Source: Erigeron canadensis
Lineage: Eukaryota > Streptophyta > Magnoliopsida > Asterales > Asteraceae
Assembly: GCF_010389155.1 (NCBI RefSeq)
Contig: NC_057765.1
Coordinates: 42,055,559 to 42,119,558, forward strand
DNA length: 64,000 nucleotides
Reading direction: 5' to 3'
The notes under the pieces are model-generated. The model was not told where the DNA came from. It did no database searches and saw only the letters and a program-made list of their open reading frames with translations. Every line of letters starts with the position of its first letter. Within the stretch, counting starts at the first letter, position 1. This document shows, piece by piece, positions 12,624-23,711 of the stretch. The position numbers were made by a program, and so were the translations under genes.

Positions 12624-13291
12624 TAGGTGTGTTCATCGGTTCGTTTTTCGGTTATTTGGTCTATTTGGTTCGGGTTTTTCGGTTTTTTTATTTTTATTTT
12701 TCAAAACCAAAACCTAATTCGAAATAGAAAAACCAAAGTGAAAACCGAATTAGAATTCGGTTCGGTTTCGGTCTAAAACCGAAAAAACCAAATATGAAAA
12801 ACACAAATTTACCATTTCTTTTTGTCTAAGTTGTGATTAACCAAAATAGGTTCATAATTTCAATTTTCACCAAAGTAGTAAATTTAAACCATATGGATAA
12901 ACAAATAACATAAGTGAAACAACTAAACTCTTGTTTGTCATCATTATTAAAAATTATTCATCAACATTTAAATTTATCTAATTTCATAAAAAAGTTAATA
13001 TGATAAACAAATAGACATATAAAGTAAAAAATGCATTAATAATTGTCCATAAAAAAAAATACGAATTAAATATTTTTAATAATACATAATAGTAATATAC
13101 ATTCGGTTTTTTCGGTTTAACCAAATTCATTATCCTTTACCCATAACCAAACCAAAATCCGAATATATAATTCTGTTTCGGTTACAAACCAAACCCAAAA
13201 CCAAATTCAAAAACGGTTTGGTTTTTTTCGGTTTTTTAAACGGCTCGGTTTACAATTTAACCGTGTAAAAACCAAACCGTGAACACCCCTA
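12624..13291. mobile_element. non-autonomous hAT element with 8-bp target duplication
   Basis: A 668-bp element flanked by exact 8-bp repeats GGATAAAT at 12616-12623 and 13292-13299. The ends are TAGGTGTGTTCA on the left and TAGGGGTGTTCA reading inward from the right. Subterminal regions carry many CGGTT/CGGTTT motifs on one strand at the left and the complement at the right, as in the element at 4666. The AT-rich centre has no transposase frame. The similar ends suggest both elements use related hAT transposases. Confidence 0.88.
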
Positions 13292-13585
13292 GGATAAATT
13301 GATATGAACTCTTTAGTCCAATGTACCTTTTTGGTACACACATAAATCTCAAGGAAAAATAGTGTCAAGGTAATTACTTAATCCTGACTTTGGCAAGATT
13401 TGAATACATTAATATTTATATTTACGGAGTACTAATGTTGATCAGTTAAATTTTTGTAAAATTAAGTGAATCGTAGTTTCACAAAAATACAGTAACTAAC
13501 AAGCAATTTTCAGTTAAAATCCCATTAATCTATTTATCCTAATTATATACAGACTCTAATTAAACATTTGTCTCTATAAAGATAA

Positions 13586-13970
13586 GCCACACGCAGAAAA
13601 ACCCAAAAATTTGTTTTCTTTATTTAATCTTCCCATCGAACACAGCAAAGAAAAGTAATCCCAACACCAAAACTCTATTTTTTTAAAAAAAAAATTTGTT
13701 CCTTTCTCATTCGACGGATTTCTTGAATCATATACACTATTATGGAAGTGTTCGATGACAAAGGAATACGGAATCAAGTTTTATGTTAAATCCCATGACG
13801 AGTTTAATCACAAGTATCCCGAGGGAACTCCTGCACGAGCCCAGATCGAGAACACCATCATCAAGGAGTGGATAAAACTAACACGAAGTGCTTGCTTTTG
13901 GGAAGAATTGAAGAATAAGCCAACTATTGACTGTGACGAGCTTCAAAGTAAAGGCATACCTACTACATGA
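13586..13970 (+). CDS. truncated member of the unrecognised membrane-protein family
   Basis: The reading frame is 13755-13970 (71 residues, MTKEYGIKFYVKSHDEFNHK onward, ending GIPTT). It matches the C-terminal domain of the 215-residue protein encoded at 18449. Sequence upstream (about 13490-13742) is closely similar to the promoter and leader of that gene, including a TATA-like CTATAAAGATA near 13576. The ancestral ATG is still present at 13742, but from there the frame reads MEVFDDKGIRNQVLC and stops. About 390 bp of coding sequence, including the membrane segment, and about 240 bp of leader are missing. Translation from the second ATG at 13755 would give a short soluble version of the domain. 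It may equally be a pseudogene. Confidence 0.55.
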
Positions 13971-14063
13971 AGAATTAATTACCAAGACTAGCTAGCCAGC
14001 TTTTTAATTACTTAGATTGTTTGTTATTTTAAATAAGATGTATTTAAACTGATATACAATCGA

Positions 14064-14206
14064 CATAGGTAGCGTTTGTTTTTAACTCACTTAATCAAAA
14101 ATATTTAATCCATTAAGTCATCAATATATCCATTCAGTCACTTTATCAATTTAGCCACTTAATGGTTTTATCAATTCAGCCACTTAATGATTCAAAAAAC
14201 AAACGA
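14064..14206. repeat. MITE-like foldback, no target duplication found
   Basis: AGCGTTTGTTTTTAA at 14071 is mirrored by ATCGTTTGTTTTTTGAA reading inward from about 14202. The inside contains repeated CCACTTAATG and TTATCAATT units. The general look (GCGTTTG ends) is that of hAT-like MITEs, but no flanking direct repeat could be matched. Confidence 0.4.
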
Positions 14207-15881
14207 TGTACTAGCTTCCATTATTATTACTATCTTTTAAATTTACTTATTGTGTTTGTATGGCCTTATTAGTACCTTGTAAATATATATTGGAATTGAA
14301 TGATGTCATTTAAAAGAATACCGATTCTGAAGACTCTCATTACAAGGTACAGATGAAGTGGCTTGAACTTTCGGTAGCTGTTCCATACGTTAATAAGGAG
14401 CATGTTATACATATCACTACCGGTGTCCAAAAAAATACTGTAAAAATGTGATATGTTTATCTTTTATGATACATACATACTTTGTTTCGACAAGTTTGAC
14501 CTTCTAGACTTCTATTTGTTTTATGTAATATTTGATGTAACATATGTAAATTGATGCAGTTTTAAATGTATTTTATAATAATATAGTTTCGTCAAGTATA
14601 ATGAAATACAAACAATAACACATACTCGTAAGTGCAACAATTCACTTTAATTAGAAAGCACCGCCAAGGCACCAAAGATCGGAAACAAACGTGATATGTG
14701 TAATAGGTCTTATCTTTTTCCTTAATAAAGCAAGGTTTTTAACATTAATCCCTTCTCAAAATCTGCCAAGTGGCAGCCTGGCCTTTTTATTAGCATAAAA
14801 TCCCGTCTAACGTTAAACATGAGGGAGAAATTAATTGCAAACCTTCCGAAAAACAAAATAATCTCTTTTATAAAAACCTAATTATGAATAAAAGGGATTA
14901 TCAATAAAAGGCTGCATCAACAATCAGCTTTCATGGATTGTTTACATTCATACAGCTAGCATGGATTTTTATTTGGGTCACTTCCACTTACAGGGATTCG
15001 TTTTTAAGATTGTTTTGGATGATCCTGTTAGAGGGCAAGATTACTGAATCTATTTCAGGTACCCAATTCCTGCTTTCGATTAAGTGCTTTTTTATGTTTA
15101 ATTTGTAGGGTTCTTATATATATATATATAAAAAGTAATTCCGCCTCTTATATAGTTATGTCTATTAATGATTTTATTTTTCCGCTAATTCAATATATGT
15201 GGATACCAGATTATTCATTGTCGTTCAATGTTGCAAATGTCCTTTCGCTGTGTAACTTTTCTTCTTCTTTTTTTTAAGTAAAAAAAGGAATACAACAGTA
15301 ATAGTGTAGGGGCCATTTTTTATGATTAGCAATATCATCAATAATGTATGTGTTAGTATTCGAAGTTGGTTGTGGAATTGATTGAAATTTGGCATTACTT
15401 GCCGTAAAATATACCTATTCAATTTTGTTTTGCATTATATTATCCTCTAGGCTACGAAAGATTTTTAGAGTTGGCTAAATGGGAGAATTTGGTTGATCAG
15501 GAAACACTTCTTGCCCATTTTCTACATCCATTCTTCCTAGATTTATTGTCTACTTTTTAAATTTAGTTTTGTCCTAAAATAGTTGTCTACATCCAAGAAT
15601 GCGTAGGTATAGCTAACCAAGTTCCCCATTCTACCCATAAAAGTGGCATTCTGCTTAACTAGAAACCATATTAAATGTACACCCTTACTTCCTAATTTCT
15701 CGTGTAGGATAATTATTCTGGGTTGGAGTAACTTTATGAAAGTTAATGCGGTCTGAATTGCTTCCTCTAATGCTGCCAATATACTGTAGCTAGGTTGTGG
15801 TTGCTAAAGAGTTTGTAGGTAACCATGGTGGATTGGTGAGGCAGTTGTCATTTAGATCAATTTGAAAATGAGAGTAGGCAA
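14207..15881. other. gene-free interval before the phosphatase fragment
   Basis: No supported gene or bounded element. Some of it could be decayed 5' sequence of the phosphatase-like gene whose fragment lies at 15.9-16.5 kb, but no further exon was recognised. Confidence 0.4.
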
Positions 15882-16531
15882 ATGATACCTTTGCAAGATG
15901 ACATGGCATATTCTGCCAAAAAGTTCACTAGGCAAAAGTCACCACAAGGGTTGCATAAGAAGGTAAGAGCTGTGAGCTCATTAAGTACGATTAATCGTAT
16001 AGTGCTCAATTTAGTATGTGTGTTCTTCATTATTTTAAACAGGCCTAATCAAATAAATGGGTCATTTGGGTTGAACGATCTAAGATGTATCTAAAGTCTA
16101 TTATGGATGCAACCTTCTAGGTTTTATTTGAAATTTTAATGCTAATTAAGCTTTAATTATTCAAAAGAAAAAAAAACTTATATAATGGGTTACCCAAGTT
16201 CATTTTATGTTGTAATAAGCATGGCCTATTTCAACTGAAATCCCGTTAGACCTGTAAATCAATATGCTTGACCCACCCAATTTGCCACGCAAGTAGTTAT
16301 TATAGCGGTGAGTGTGTTAAAAGGTCAAAAACGTTAAGATTTCTGGGATCGTGAATAACAGTAATTGATCTTTTTGCAGGTTATATCTACTTTGCTTAGG
16401 CCCAGGAACTGGAAACCTCCTGTTAACAGGAGGTTCTTTCTTGATTCTTACGAGGTTGGAGAGCTTTGCTATGCTGCTGAGCAGATATTTTTGTATGAAC
16501 CAACAGTGCATCAGTTGAAAGCTCCCATAAA
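15882..16531 (+). pseudogene. fragment of a BSL1-type Kelch/Ser-Thr phosphatase gene
   Basis: Two exon-like segments joined by a normal intron: 15882-15962 (ending SPQGLHKK, then GTAAGA) and 16380-16531 (after TTTTTGCAG). Together they read LHKKVISTLLRPRNWKPPVN, RRFFLDSYEVGELCYAAEQ and then an end with QLKAPIK. This matches, from memory, the linker and start of the PP1-like phosphatase domain of BSL1 proteins, which act in brassinosteroid signalling. The Kelch repeats upstream and the GDxHG, GDxVDRG and GNHE catalytic motifs downstream are absent, so this cannot be a working phosphatase. The preserved intron points to a DNA-level fragment rather than a processed copy. Confidence 0.75.
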
Positions 16532-17920
16532 GTACTACCATGAAGTTAAGGTAACCGACCGAGTTGAAAGTTTCAGGTAAAATAGGGTCAGTTTTTAGAA
16601 GAGGTCGAGTTTGTTTGACTGCATACGTCTCTTGCCCAACTTGATAAAACCATTTGGTAACTAGACTATTGGTGGTTGGAACCTTAGAGCTGATTGATAA
16701 AGATGTGAATTTCAACTCAACTATCTCAAACAGCTAACATCACCCGCTTAAAGGAAATAGGCTAAACGGGTTGGAAGTTTCTTATGGCATTCTTTTAATG
16801 TATAAAACCTCTAATATTGTGTTCATTTATGTGTTTAAATCTTCAGTTTAACCCAACATTTGGAAACTAAATAAACTATTTTTAATTAGCCTGACCACAA
16901 TCTTTAAGTGCGGATAAAGCATTCAACTTTGCCTGGTACGATCTAGACGCACCTTAGGTTGACCTATTGATATTGAATACAAGGAGTTAAAGTTATACCC
17001 TGCCACAGTACGTCAAGATAATGAGCCAACAGGCCTAAGAGTGCTTAATTAAGATGATCGATTGGCAAGGGTTACGAGAGTTGTTGGTTTCTATGAGTAC
17101 ACTGAAAAGGAAGGATTAAAAGGATCATTTTCTCCATTAACTATCCAAATGCAGCGGGTACTGCTATTGTAGAGACAAAATTTAATATGGTCGCGGAAAA
17201 TCTGAGTTAACATGCATGATTTATGACCAAGTCCAGAAATCCTGAACCACCAGAAGCTCTCAAAACTGTTCCAATCCTTTCTATGCACAGGAGGTGACCA
17301 ATTTAACTTATAATTCATTATTCAAGTCCTTTATTTACTCATCTTCTGATTTGATGATTTCTAAAAGGCCAATTTGTTTAATGTAAGTACGAGATTTGAA
17401 TGAGGTAAATGTACAACTATATTTCTTCACATATGATGTATTTTGTTTGTTCCACTATTTTGGTAAGATTTTAAAGCAAAAAAGGTTCATATTTTCATTA
17501 ATACAATGTTTTTAGTTTCATTCATAATATTATGAAATAATCTCTTAAATTCAACACAAGTTTCTTGGAAATGTCTATCGACACATGATAAAAAACGTAT
17601 GGTTTGAACCTTAAAATTTCCTGGTGCGTATTATGTCGTAACCCTGTTAGATTTTCCCTGTAACACGACTCCATGTAAGGTTTTACTAAAAGGTATTAAG
17701 ACTTCATCCTTATGGGTAGAAGCCTGTAGAAGACTTCATTTAGGCAAGGTTTTTATTAGTGTATTTTGGTTTATTACATTTAACTTGCTTTAAGTTTTTT
17801 TATGCACAAGACAAAACTTGAGTATATTTTTAATTTTTTATGCATCTATTTTGGTCTTAAATTTTAATTAAATATCTCGGGTTGAACTCGATTAGCTAGT
17901 CCTTTAAATATATGTCACAC
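16532..17920. other. gene-free interval
   Basis: No further phosphatase exons were found downstream of 16531, and no bounded mobile element was recognised. The right end (from about 17925) is the promoter of the membrane-protein gene, shared with the truncated copy at 13.5 kb. Confidence 0.4.
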
Positions 17921-18026
17921 TAGCAAGCAATTTTTGGTCAAAGAGATTTATAATCCCATTAGAATTCTTTCTTGATAATGATCTATCTTTCCTAGTTATA
18001 TACAAACTCTAATTAAACGTTTGTCT

Positions 18027-18036
18027 CTATAAATAT
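18027..18036 (+). promoter_or_regulatory. TATA box of the membrane-protein gene
   Basis: TCTATAAATA lies about 410 bp upstream of the ATG at 18449. The surrounding 250 bp is shared with the truncated copy at 13.5 kb. A leader intron is likely between about 18200 and 18420, ending at CCCCAG or the nearby GTAG. Confidence 0.5.
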
Positions 18037-18448
18037 AAGCCACACGCCTCATTATTATTTATACAAAAATGACCCCAAAAGTTATTTTCTTTTTTTAATC
18101 TTCCGATCGAACACAGCAAAGGATAGTAATCCCCAAACCAAAACTCTTGTCTTTTTTTTGGTTGTTTTCTCATTCGACGGAATCAATACAACAGTTGCGT
18201 ACGTATGTCATATATATTACTCGATCGTATGTTTCAAAGAGCGTTGTCTTTTCCCTTTAATATCACAAGTAATTAATTATTAAATATATTTTATTATGGT
18301 TTTGAACATTAACTAATCAAATAGTTAGCGTTTAATTAGGTAATTATTTTGTGGTACCATAATATTTGATCAAAAAACTTACCGGCCATTGATTTATGTT
18401 TAATTAATTAATCCCCAGGTAGGATTTGTTGAATCACATATATACACT

Positions 18449-19096
18449 ATGGAAGCAATTGATGATTTTAATACGGCATATGAGAAAAAGTATCATAATC
18501 GGACAACTATTCTTCCCGGTTCATCAGATGATGATAAACATCATGTTGCTCCAGCAGTTAACGAAGATGATGCTAAGATAACAATTCCTAGTTCATTCTT
18601 TCTTCAGAGTACTAATCCTCCTCAAGTGTTTCACTTTAATCAACAGCGCCCAAGTAGTGATCATACGTACCGGTCCAGCAGATCAACCCAACAACAACAA
18701 CAACGCCGTGGTGTGGACTGCAGATGGCGTGACCCGGTCCTATGCCTCCTTTTCTGTTTGGTATGCATATGCGCCGTGCTTGGTCCTCTTTGGTATTATC
18801 TTGGTTTGCATTGTGATCCATATAGTCTTCACAAAGAAGCTCACTGTAGAGCACACCTGAGGACCAAGGAATACAGAATCAAGTTTTATGTTAAATCACG
18901 TGACAAGTTTAATCACAAGTATCCCGAGGGAACTCCTGCACGAGCCCAGATCGAGAACACCATCGTCACCAATTACATAAAAGAAAAACGAAGGGATTGC
19001 ATTCAGGAACGCTGGGATGATGAGACATACATACCTGACTGTGACGATCTTAAAAAGAAGGGATTACCAGTACCTGCTAGAGACGATACATCATAA
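18449..19096 (+). CDS. unrecognised single-pass membrane protein, 215 residues
   Basis: Intact single-exon frame. The start MEAIDDFNTAYEKKYH follows a leader shared with the truncated copy. The N-terminal 90 residues are polar and end in a Gln run (STQQQQQRRG). A hydrophobic, Cys-rich segment near residues 95-118 (VLCLLFCLVCICAVLG, then PLWYYLGL) looks like one transmembrane helix. The basic residues just before it suggest the N-terminus is cytosolic. The roughly 95-residue C-terminal domain carries four or more Cys and the family core KFYVKSRDKFNHKYPEGTPA followed by RAQIENTI. I do not recognise this family and assign no function. It is the only intact member of the three copies in the window. 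Confidence 0.75.
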   Translation: MEAIDDFNTAYEKKYHNRTTILPGSSDDDKHHVAPAVNEDDAKITIPSSFFLQSTNPPQVFHFNQQRPSSDHTYRSSRSTQQQQQRRGVDCRWRDPVLCLLFCLVCICAVLGPLWYYLGLHCDPYSLHKEAHCRAHLRTKEYRIKFYVKSRDKFNHKYPEGTPARAQIENTIVTNYIKEKRRDCIQERWDDETYIPDCDDLKKKGLPVPARDDTS

Positions 19097-20225
19097 TTAA
19101 TTAGTTGTTTCGAATTTAGATATATAGCTTTTTTTTATTTTAATTATACTCGGATAATATATCTACTTAATGTACTTACGACATATTAAATAGCTAGACA
19201 TGTACGTACTTCTACTTTTTTATTTTATGTTTTAATTTTTCAAATGCAGGTAACATAGGAGTATATATACCCCAATGAAATACAAATGATCGATGTATTT
19301 ATTAATTTAGTCGTTAGTTTTGTGTTGATAACTTGATATCGATCACCACGTACGTACAGCAACATTTTTTTTTTTTTTTTTTTTGTCTCCTAGATATATT
19401 CATGCTTATATGGCCGGCCGGCTTGATTAGCTGATGTAGTAATTAATTGGATCTAGCTAGTAAGGGCTTCATATCAAGTGATTGATCGATGATTAGTTCC
19501 AGATGATTAATTTGGCTCTTTTTACTATACACGCATATCGAATCATTATCACGATTTAACTGAATAATCTTGAATTGCAAGTGAGTTGCGACTAGTTAAA
19601 ACCAACCGTGTCAATTTCAATTTTTAAAATATATTTGCATATTTTCATTCTTTTATGATAAAGTCATCATGTCCATAACTTCTAAGAAAATTTTTTAAAA
19701 AATCTATTTTTAATGAATTTTGATTCAAGTATCCACTTTCATACGTAAAGTGGAGCCTTCCATATTTGAAAACCATGAAGCGACCCCCTCAAATTACTCT
19801 ACCAAACTACAATCGTTACCGCCTATCAAATCGGCCGGTATACAAAAAAGAGCCTCCAATCAAAATACTCGTCCGGATCTTTAATTTAATCTTATTAAAC
19901 TCATTTATCTAAATAATAATAATAAGGAAACCTTATTCCCCGTATCACAATTATATATCCATGTTAATCAGTTAATTAAGTTATGCAGGTCATTACATGT
20001 TTTGTAAGTTAAAGTTGAATTATACGAGGAAGGTTTTTGGCAATACTGTGTGTTTTTATGTAAATAATTTTTGACGTGTATGAAATAGATGAACGGGCTA
20101 TTAATAAAACGAAGACTTTATAAGAATACCGAATTGAACATTAAAAAGGTGATCCCGTGCAATGCCCTAACATTACACATAGAGCCGTAAAAAAAGTCAA
20201 GCTACTCAAGTCGAGGTTAAATAAG
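19097..20225. other. gene-free interval with poly-T tract
   Basis: No gene supported. It contains a T run of about 20 bases near 19367-19384 and AT-rich DNA with several ACGTACGT motifs. Confidence 0.5.
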
Positions 20226-20227
20226 TA

Positions 20228-20438
20228 CCCTCCGTCCCAATTTAAATGTCATGTTGACTAACTTTGACCGTAAATAACTTTGTTTGTGTCATGTAACACT
20301 TGATATAAAATATATGAATGGATTGAGTTTTTAATGTACTTTTCATTCATATAAGTTTCATCAACTATTATATAGTACAAACAAAGTTATTTACGGTCAA
20401 AGTTAGTCAACATGACATTTAAATTAGGACGGATGGAA
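20228..20438. mobile_element. Stowaway (Tc1/mariner-type) MITE
   Basis: A 211-bp foldback flanked by TA on both sides (20226-20227 and 20439-20440). The left end CCCTCCGTCCCAATTTAAAT and the right end TTCCATCCGTCCTAATTTAA (read inward) have the CTCCGTCC Stowaway signature. The inverted repeats extend for about 60 bp with few mismatches, through TGACTAACTTTGACCGTAAA and on, leaving a short AT-rich loop. There is no coding capacity. Confidence 0.9.
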
Positions 20439-20619
20439 TATAAAGCCCATCAAACTTAATTTTATAGTTTGTTGAGTAAACGAGCCCGGACTCAAGCTTT
20501 AGACACTAAACTCGAATAATATTGCAAGCCTAAACAGCAATTTAGTTACTTGTTAACAAATTAGACAGTATTATAATTAAATAACTTATTTTTTATTTTC
20601 TTTTTCATACTTTTATAAC

Positions 20620-20700
20620 TAAATAAATCTCTACTCCTTAATAAATCAAGAGCCCCTTTTTTTATTTTTAGAAAAATTATCTTTGAAATACCGAAAACAC
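20620..20700 (+). repeat. possible Helitron 5'-end relic
   Basis: TCTCTACTCCTTAATAAATC at about 20628 followed by AAGAGCCCC resembles plant Helitron 5' ends. No CTRR 3' end was identified between here and the endonuclease V gene. Confidence 0.3.
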
Positions 20701-20831
20701 CCTTGGACATCTTTTAATACCAAAAATACCCTTTTCCAAAAATCCTCTTCCCTTACAAAAAACACACATCCAACACCGGCTCTTTCAAAATATCTTCTAA
20801 GAAATAAACGACCTAGCTAGGTCTCGACTGA

Positions 20832-23711
20832 ATGGAGACAAAATGGATTCAGTAAGCAGAATTATTATCATTATAATCCATTAATTAATGACTCTCTAAT
20901 CATCAACTTCTATAATAATCTCTGAAAAGTTTTAATCCATTTTCAGGGATCAAGAGTCATTAAAGAAGAATCTGATAACAGAAGATGATTACACTTGGAA
21001 ATTAGAAGACGACGACAGTAAAAATAATGGAGTTGAATTATTATTATTGAAATATATAGGTGGAGTTGATATAAGTTTTTCAAAACATGATCCCTCTGTA
21101 GCTTGTGGAACTCTAGTTGTTTTGGAATTCAATACCTTAAACGTTGTTTACGAGGATTCCGTTGTCGTTAAAATCGATGTTCCGTATGTTGCTGGTTTTC
21201 TTGCCTTCAGAGAGGTCTTATGTCTTTCTCTCACTCTCTTTTCGATTCGTTATCATTATTATTTACTTACTTTAGTTCCACCTTACTTATATGATGTTGT
21301 ATCTATATGCTGTTTCTTTTTGTTGTTTATCGAAATTGTAATTCTATTGGCCTTTGTATTCTAGTAGCTTAAATCGAGAAACCTATATATAAGCATCGGA
21401 ATAGGGGATTGTGTCAACTTCGTTCCTTCATATTTATATTTATATGCAAATGGCTATGCAAAATCTGCTTTGTTTTCCAATGTTTATGCATTATAAAAAC
21501 CACAATACGAGGAAGTAAAAAATAGTCAAAGTGGGAATGGCGGGTGATTAAAGTAGTGAGATCTACCGTTAAATTGTTTCTTATTTAAATATGTGTGTGT
21601 TTTGAGAAACTGGATTGCAGACCTTTGTTGTGAATGTTATCAATCTTGAACATGGTTCTTAAATAGCGGTTGAGTAGATTCATGAATTAAATTTACTAAT
21701 AGTTCACTAGTACCCGTCTAATAATTCACAATGATCTATTGTAATCAGGCTCCAATATTTCTGCAACTTTTGAAGAAAATGCAGAATGGTGCTCATCCTT
21801 TCTACCCTCAGGTGATGCTTGTCCTTGATCTTGAAAAAGATTTCCCTACAACACGTGACATAATTTTTGGGCTATGCAGCTGTCAAACGTGATTTTGGCA
21901 TATGAGAACATAGAATTTAAATCTTATTACCAAATTATCTCCTTCAAGTCACTTTTATTAATTTTAATCCACTTTTACACTGTGTCATGTAATTTTTTTT
22001 AATACACAGTTGTTGATGATTGATGGAAATGGAATACTTCATCCTCGAGGCAAGGTCTCTGTAAAAGCTATTTCTGACTATACTTTGTGGATATTTTATG
22101 TTGTCCCTAAAGTATATCCTTATTAACTAAGAGGATGGTCTGGATGGATGGAAATTTTATGATCCTAAATAAAGTTACTTTCATGGTTGTTATATGGTTA
22201 GCTACTAGCTAGTTACTGACCGATTTTTTGTTTGACGCTCAGAATTTCTCATGGTAATTAAGGGCTTGAGTTGGCTCTTGAAGACTCAGTTTTATTAATG
22301 GTCATCTTTTTTCAAATCAGTAACATAGAGTTTTCTTAGAATGGAAATTTTACCGATTGTGAAGGGATTGTGTTCCTCTTATAATGATATCTAATTAATC
22401 ACATTGTAACACAATGAGCGATAATCTGTTAAGACCGTATGTACCACTTACATGTTAGCTGCCTTTGTTGAACTCTTGAATGAACCTCTGTATGCAGGGT
22501 TTGGCTCAGCTTGCCATCTTGGGGTTCTGGCTAATCTTCCTACAATTGGCATAGGGAAGAATGTAAGTCATATGAAACCAACTTATGGGTTCACCATTTC
22601 TTCTGTTCTTTGTTTACCATTTGATCTATCAAACTTTCACCCTGCAGTACTCCTCATTTTCTTTCTAGTATTTATAACTTTTGATAGGACCTCTATAATC
22701 ATAGTCGTGGCTCGTGAGATTCTAAAGTCTAAGCATAAGTTTGAAAAATGGGTGAATTGATAACTGATTTAAAATAATATTGTCTATATTCTCACTAAGT
22801 TACAATCAAATAAGCTACATTATTTATATGATTGTCATCTATATTAACCAAATTAAGTCAACTTTGAAGGAGTATAAAGCGTCAATAGCTGAAAGAGAGA
22901 TTCTGTTTATACAGTAAATCATAGATCGCTGGCTATTGGGCATTTAGATTAGTGAAATCAACCACAGATGTAACCAGTACATGATTTTTGCCTTCAAGTG
23001 TGTAAACAACGAATAGTATTGAGTTACTGAATGCAAAAACCATTCATTCTGCGTATATATGTTATCTTTTCTTTTTTCTTTTTTATCAGTTGCATCACGT
23101 GGATGGTCTTACTAACTCCAGAGTAAGGGAGCTTCTGGAAGCGGAAGAGAACTTCAGTGTAGACTACATCCCTTTAATTGGGGACTCGGGCAACACTTTG
23201 GGAGGGGTAAGAGTTTGAACCTATAAACTTAATCTTTTTTTAAAAGTTGGTGTTTGATGTTATATGTTTTTCTATATGGAAAAGTTGTGTCTTTTCAAGT
23301 GCATTAATTTTGCTGTGTAGGCAATACTTTCAAGTAAAGGATCATTTAAACCAATATTTGTTTCAGTTGGTCACCGTATATCTCTTGATTCTGCTGTTAA
23401 AGTTGTAAAAAGAACATGCAAATACCGTGTGCCAGAGCCTATTAGGCAGGTAAATTAAGCATTTCTATTGTGTCATTTTGAAGATGTTATAATGAAGCTA
23501 TGTGCATAATAATAAGCATATATATTCATATAAAAGTTAAGTGTTACCAATTTATAAAATGAAAGATCCCAGTCATGGTCAATGCGCAGCTTCTTACAAC
23601 ACTAAAGATTCCCGGGTTTGATCAGTTTTGTTGTAGGCTTTTTGAGCTGAAGAGAATTTTTTACTGCAGGCTGACATAAGATCAAGAGACTGTCTACAGA
23701 AGCATCATTAA
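20832..23711 (+). CDS. endonuclease V (deoxyinosine/inosine-specific)
   Basis: Eight exons: 20832-20851, 20947-21214, 21749-21811, 22010-22049, 22498-22562, 23090-23206, 23321-23449 and 23670-23711, giving 247 residues. Endonuclease V cleaves one nucleotide 3' of inosine in nucleic acids; eukaryotic enzymes favour RNA. The metal-binding acidic residues sit in expected contexts: D in YIGGVDISF, E in GFLAFREAP and D in LLMIDGNGILHPRG. Other conserved blocks are ACHLGVLANLPTIGIGKN, IPLIGDSGNTLGG, VSVGHRISLDSA and CKYRVPEPIRQADIRSRD. The intron after exon 4 must start GC (22050-22051, CTCGAG then GCAAGG) to keep the RGFGSACH reading. The first exon is only 20 nt, so the start is the least certain part. 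Confidence 0.9.

Noticed and set aside
13574..13777. 67-codon minus-strand frame over the truncated family copy
   Set aside because: It lies antisense across the shared promoter and leader and is not conserved as a frame in the 18-kb copy.
16317..16715. 132-codon minus-strand frame
   Set aside because: It overlaps the phosphatase fragment in antisense; the plus strand has the recognisable exon and splice sites.
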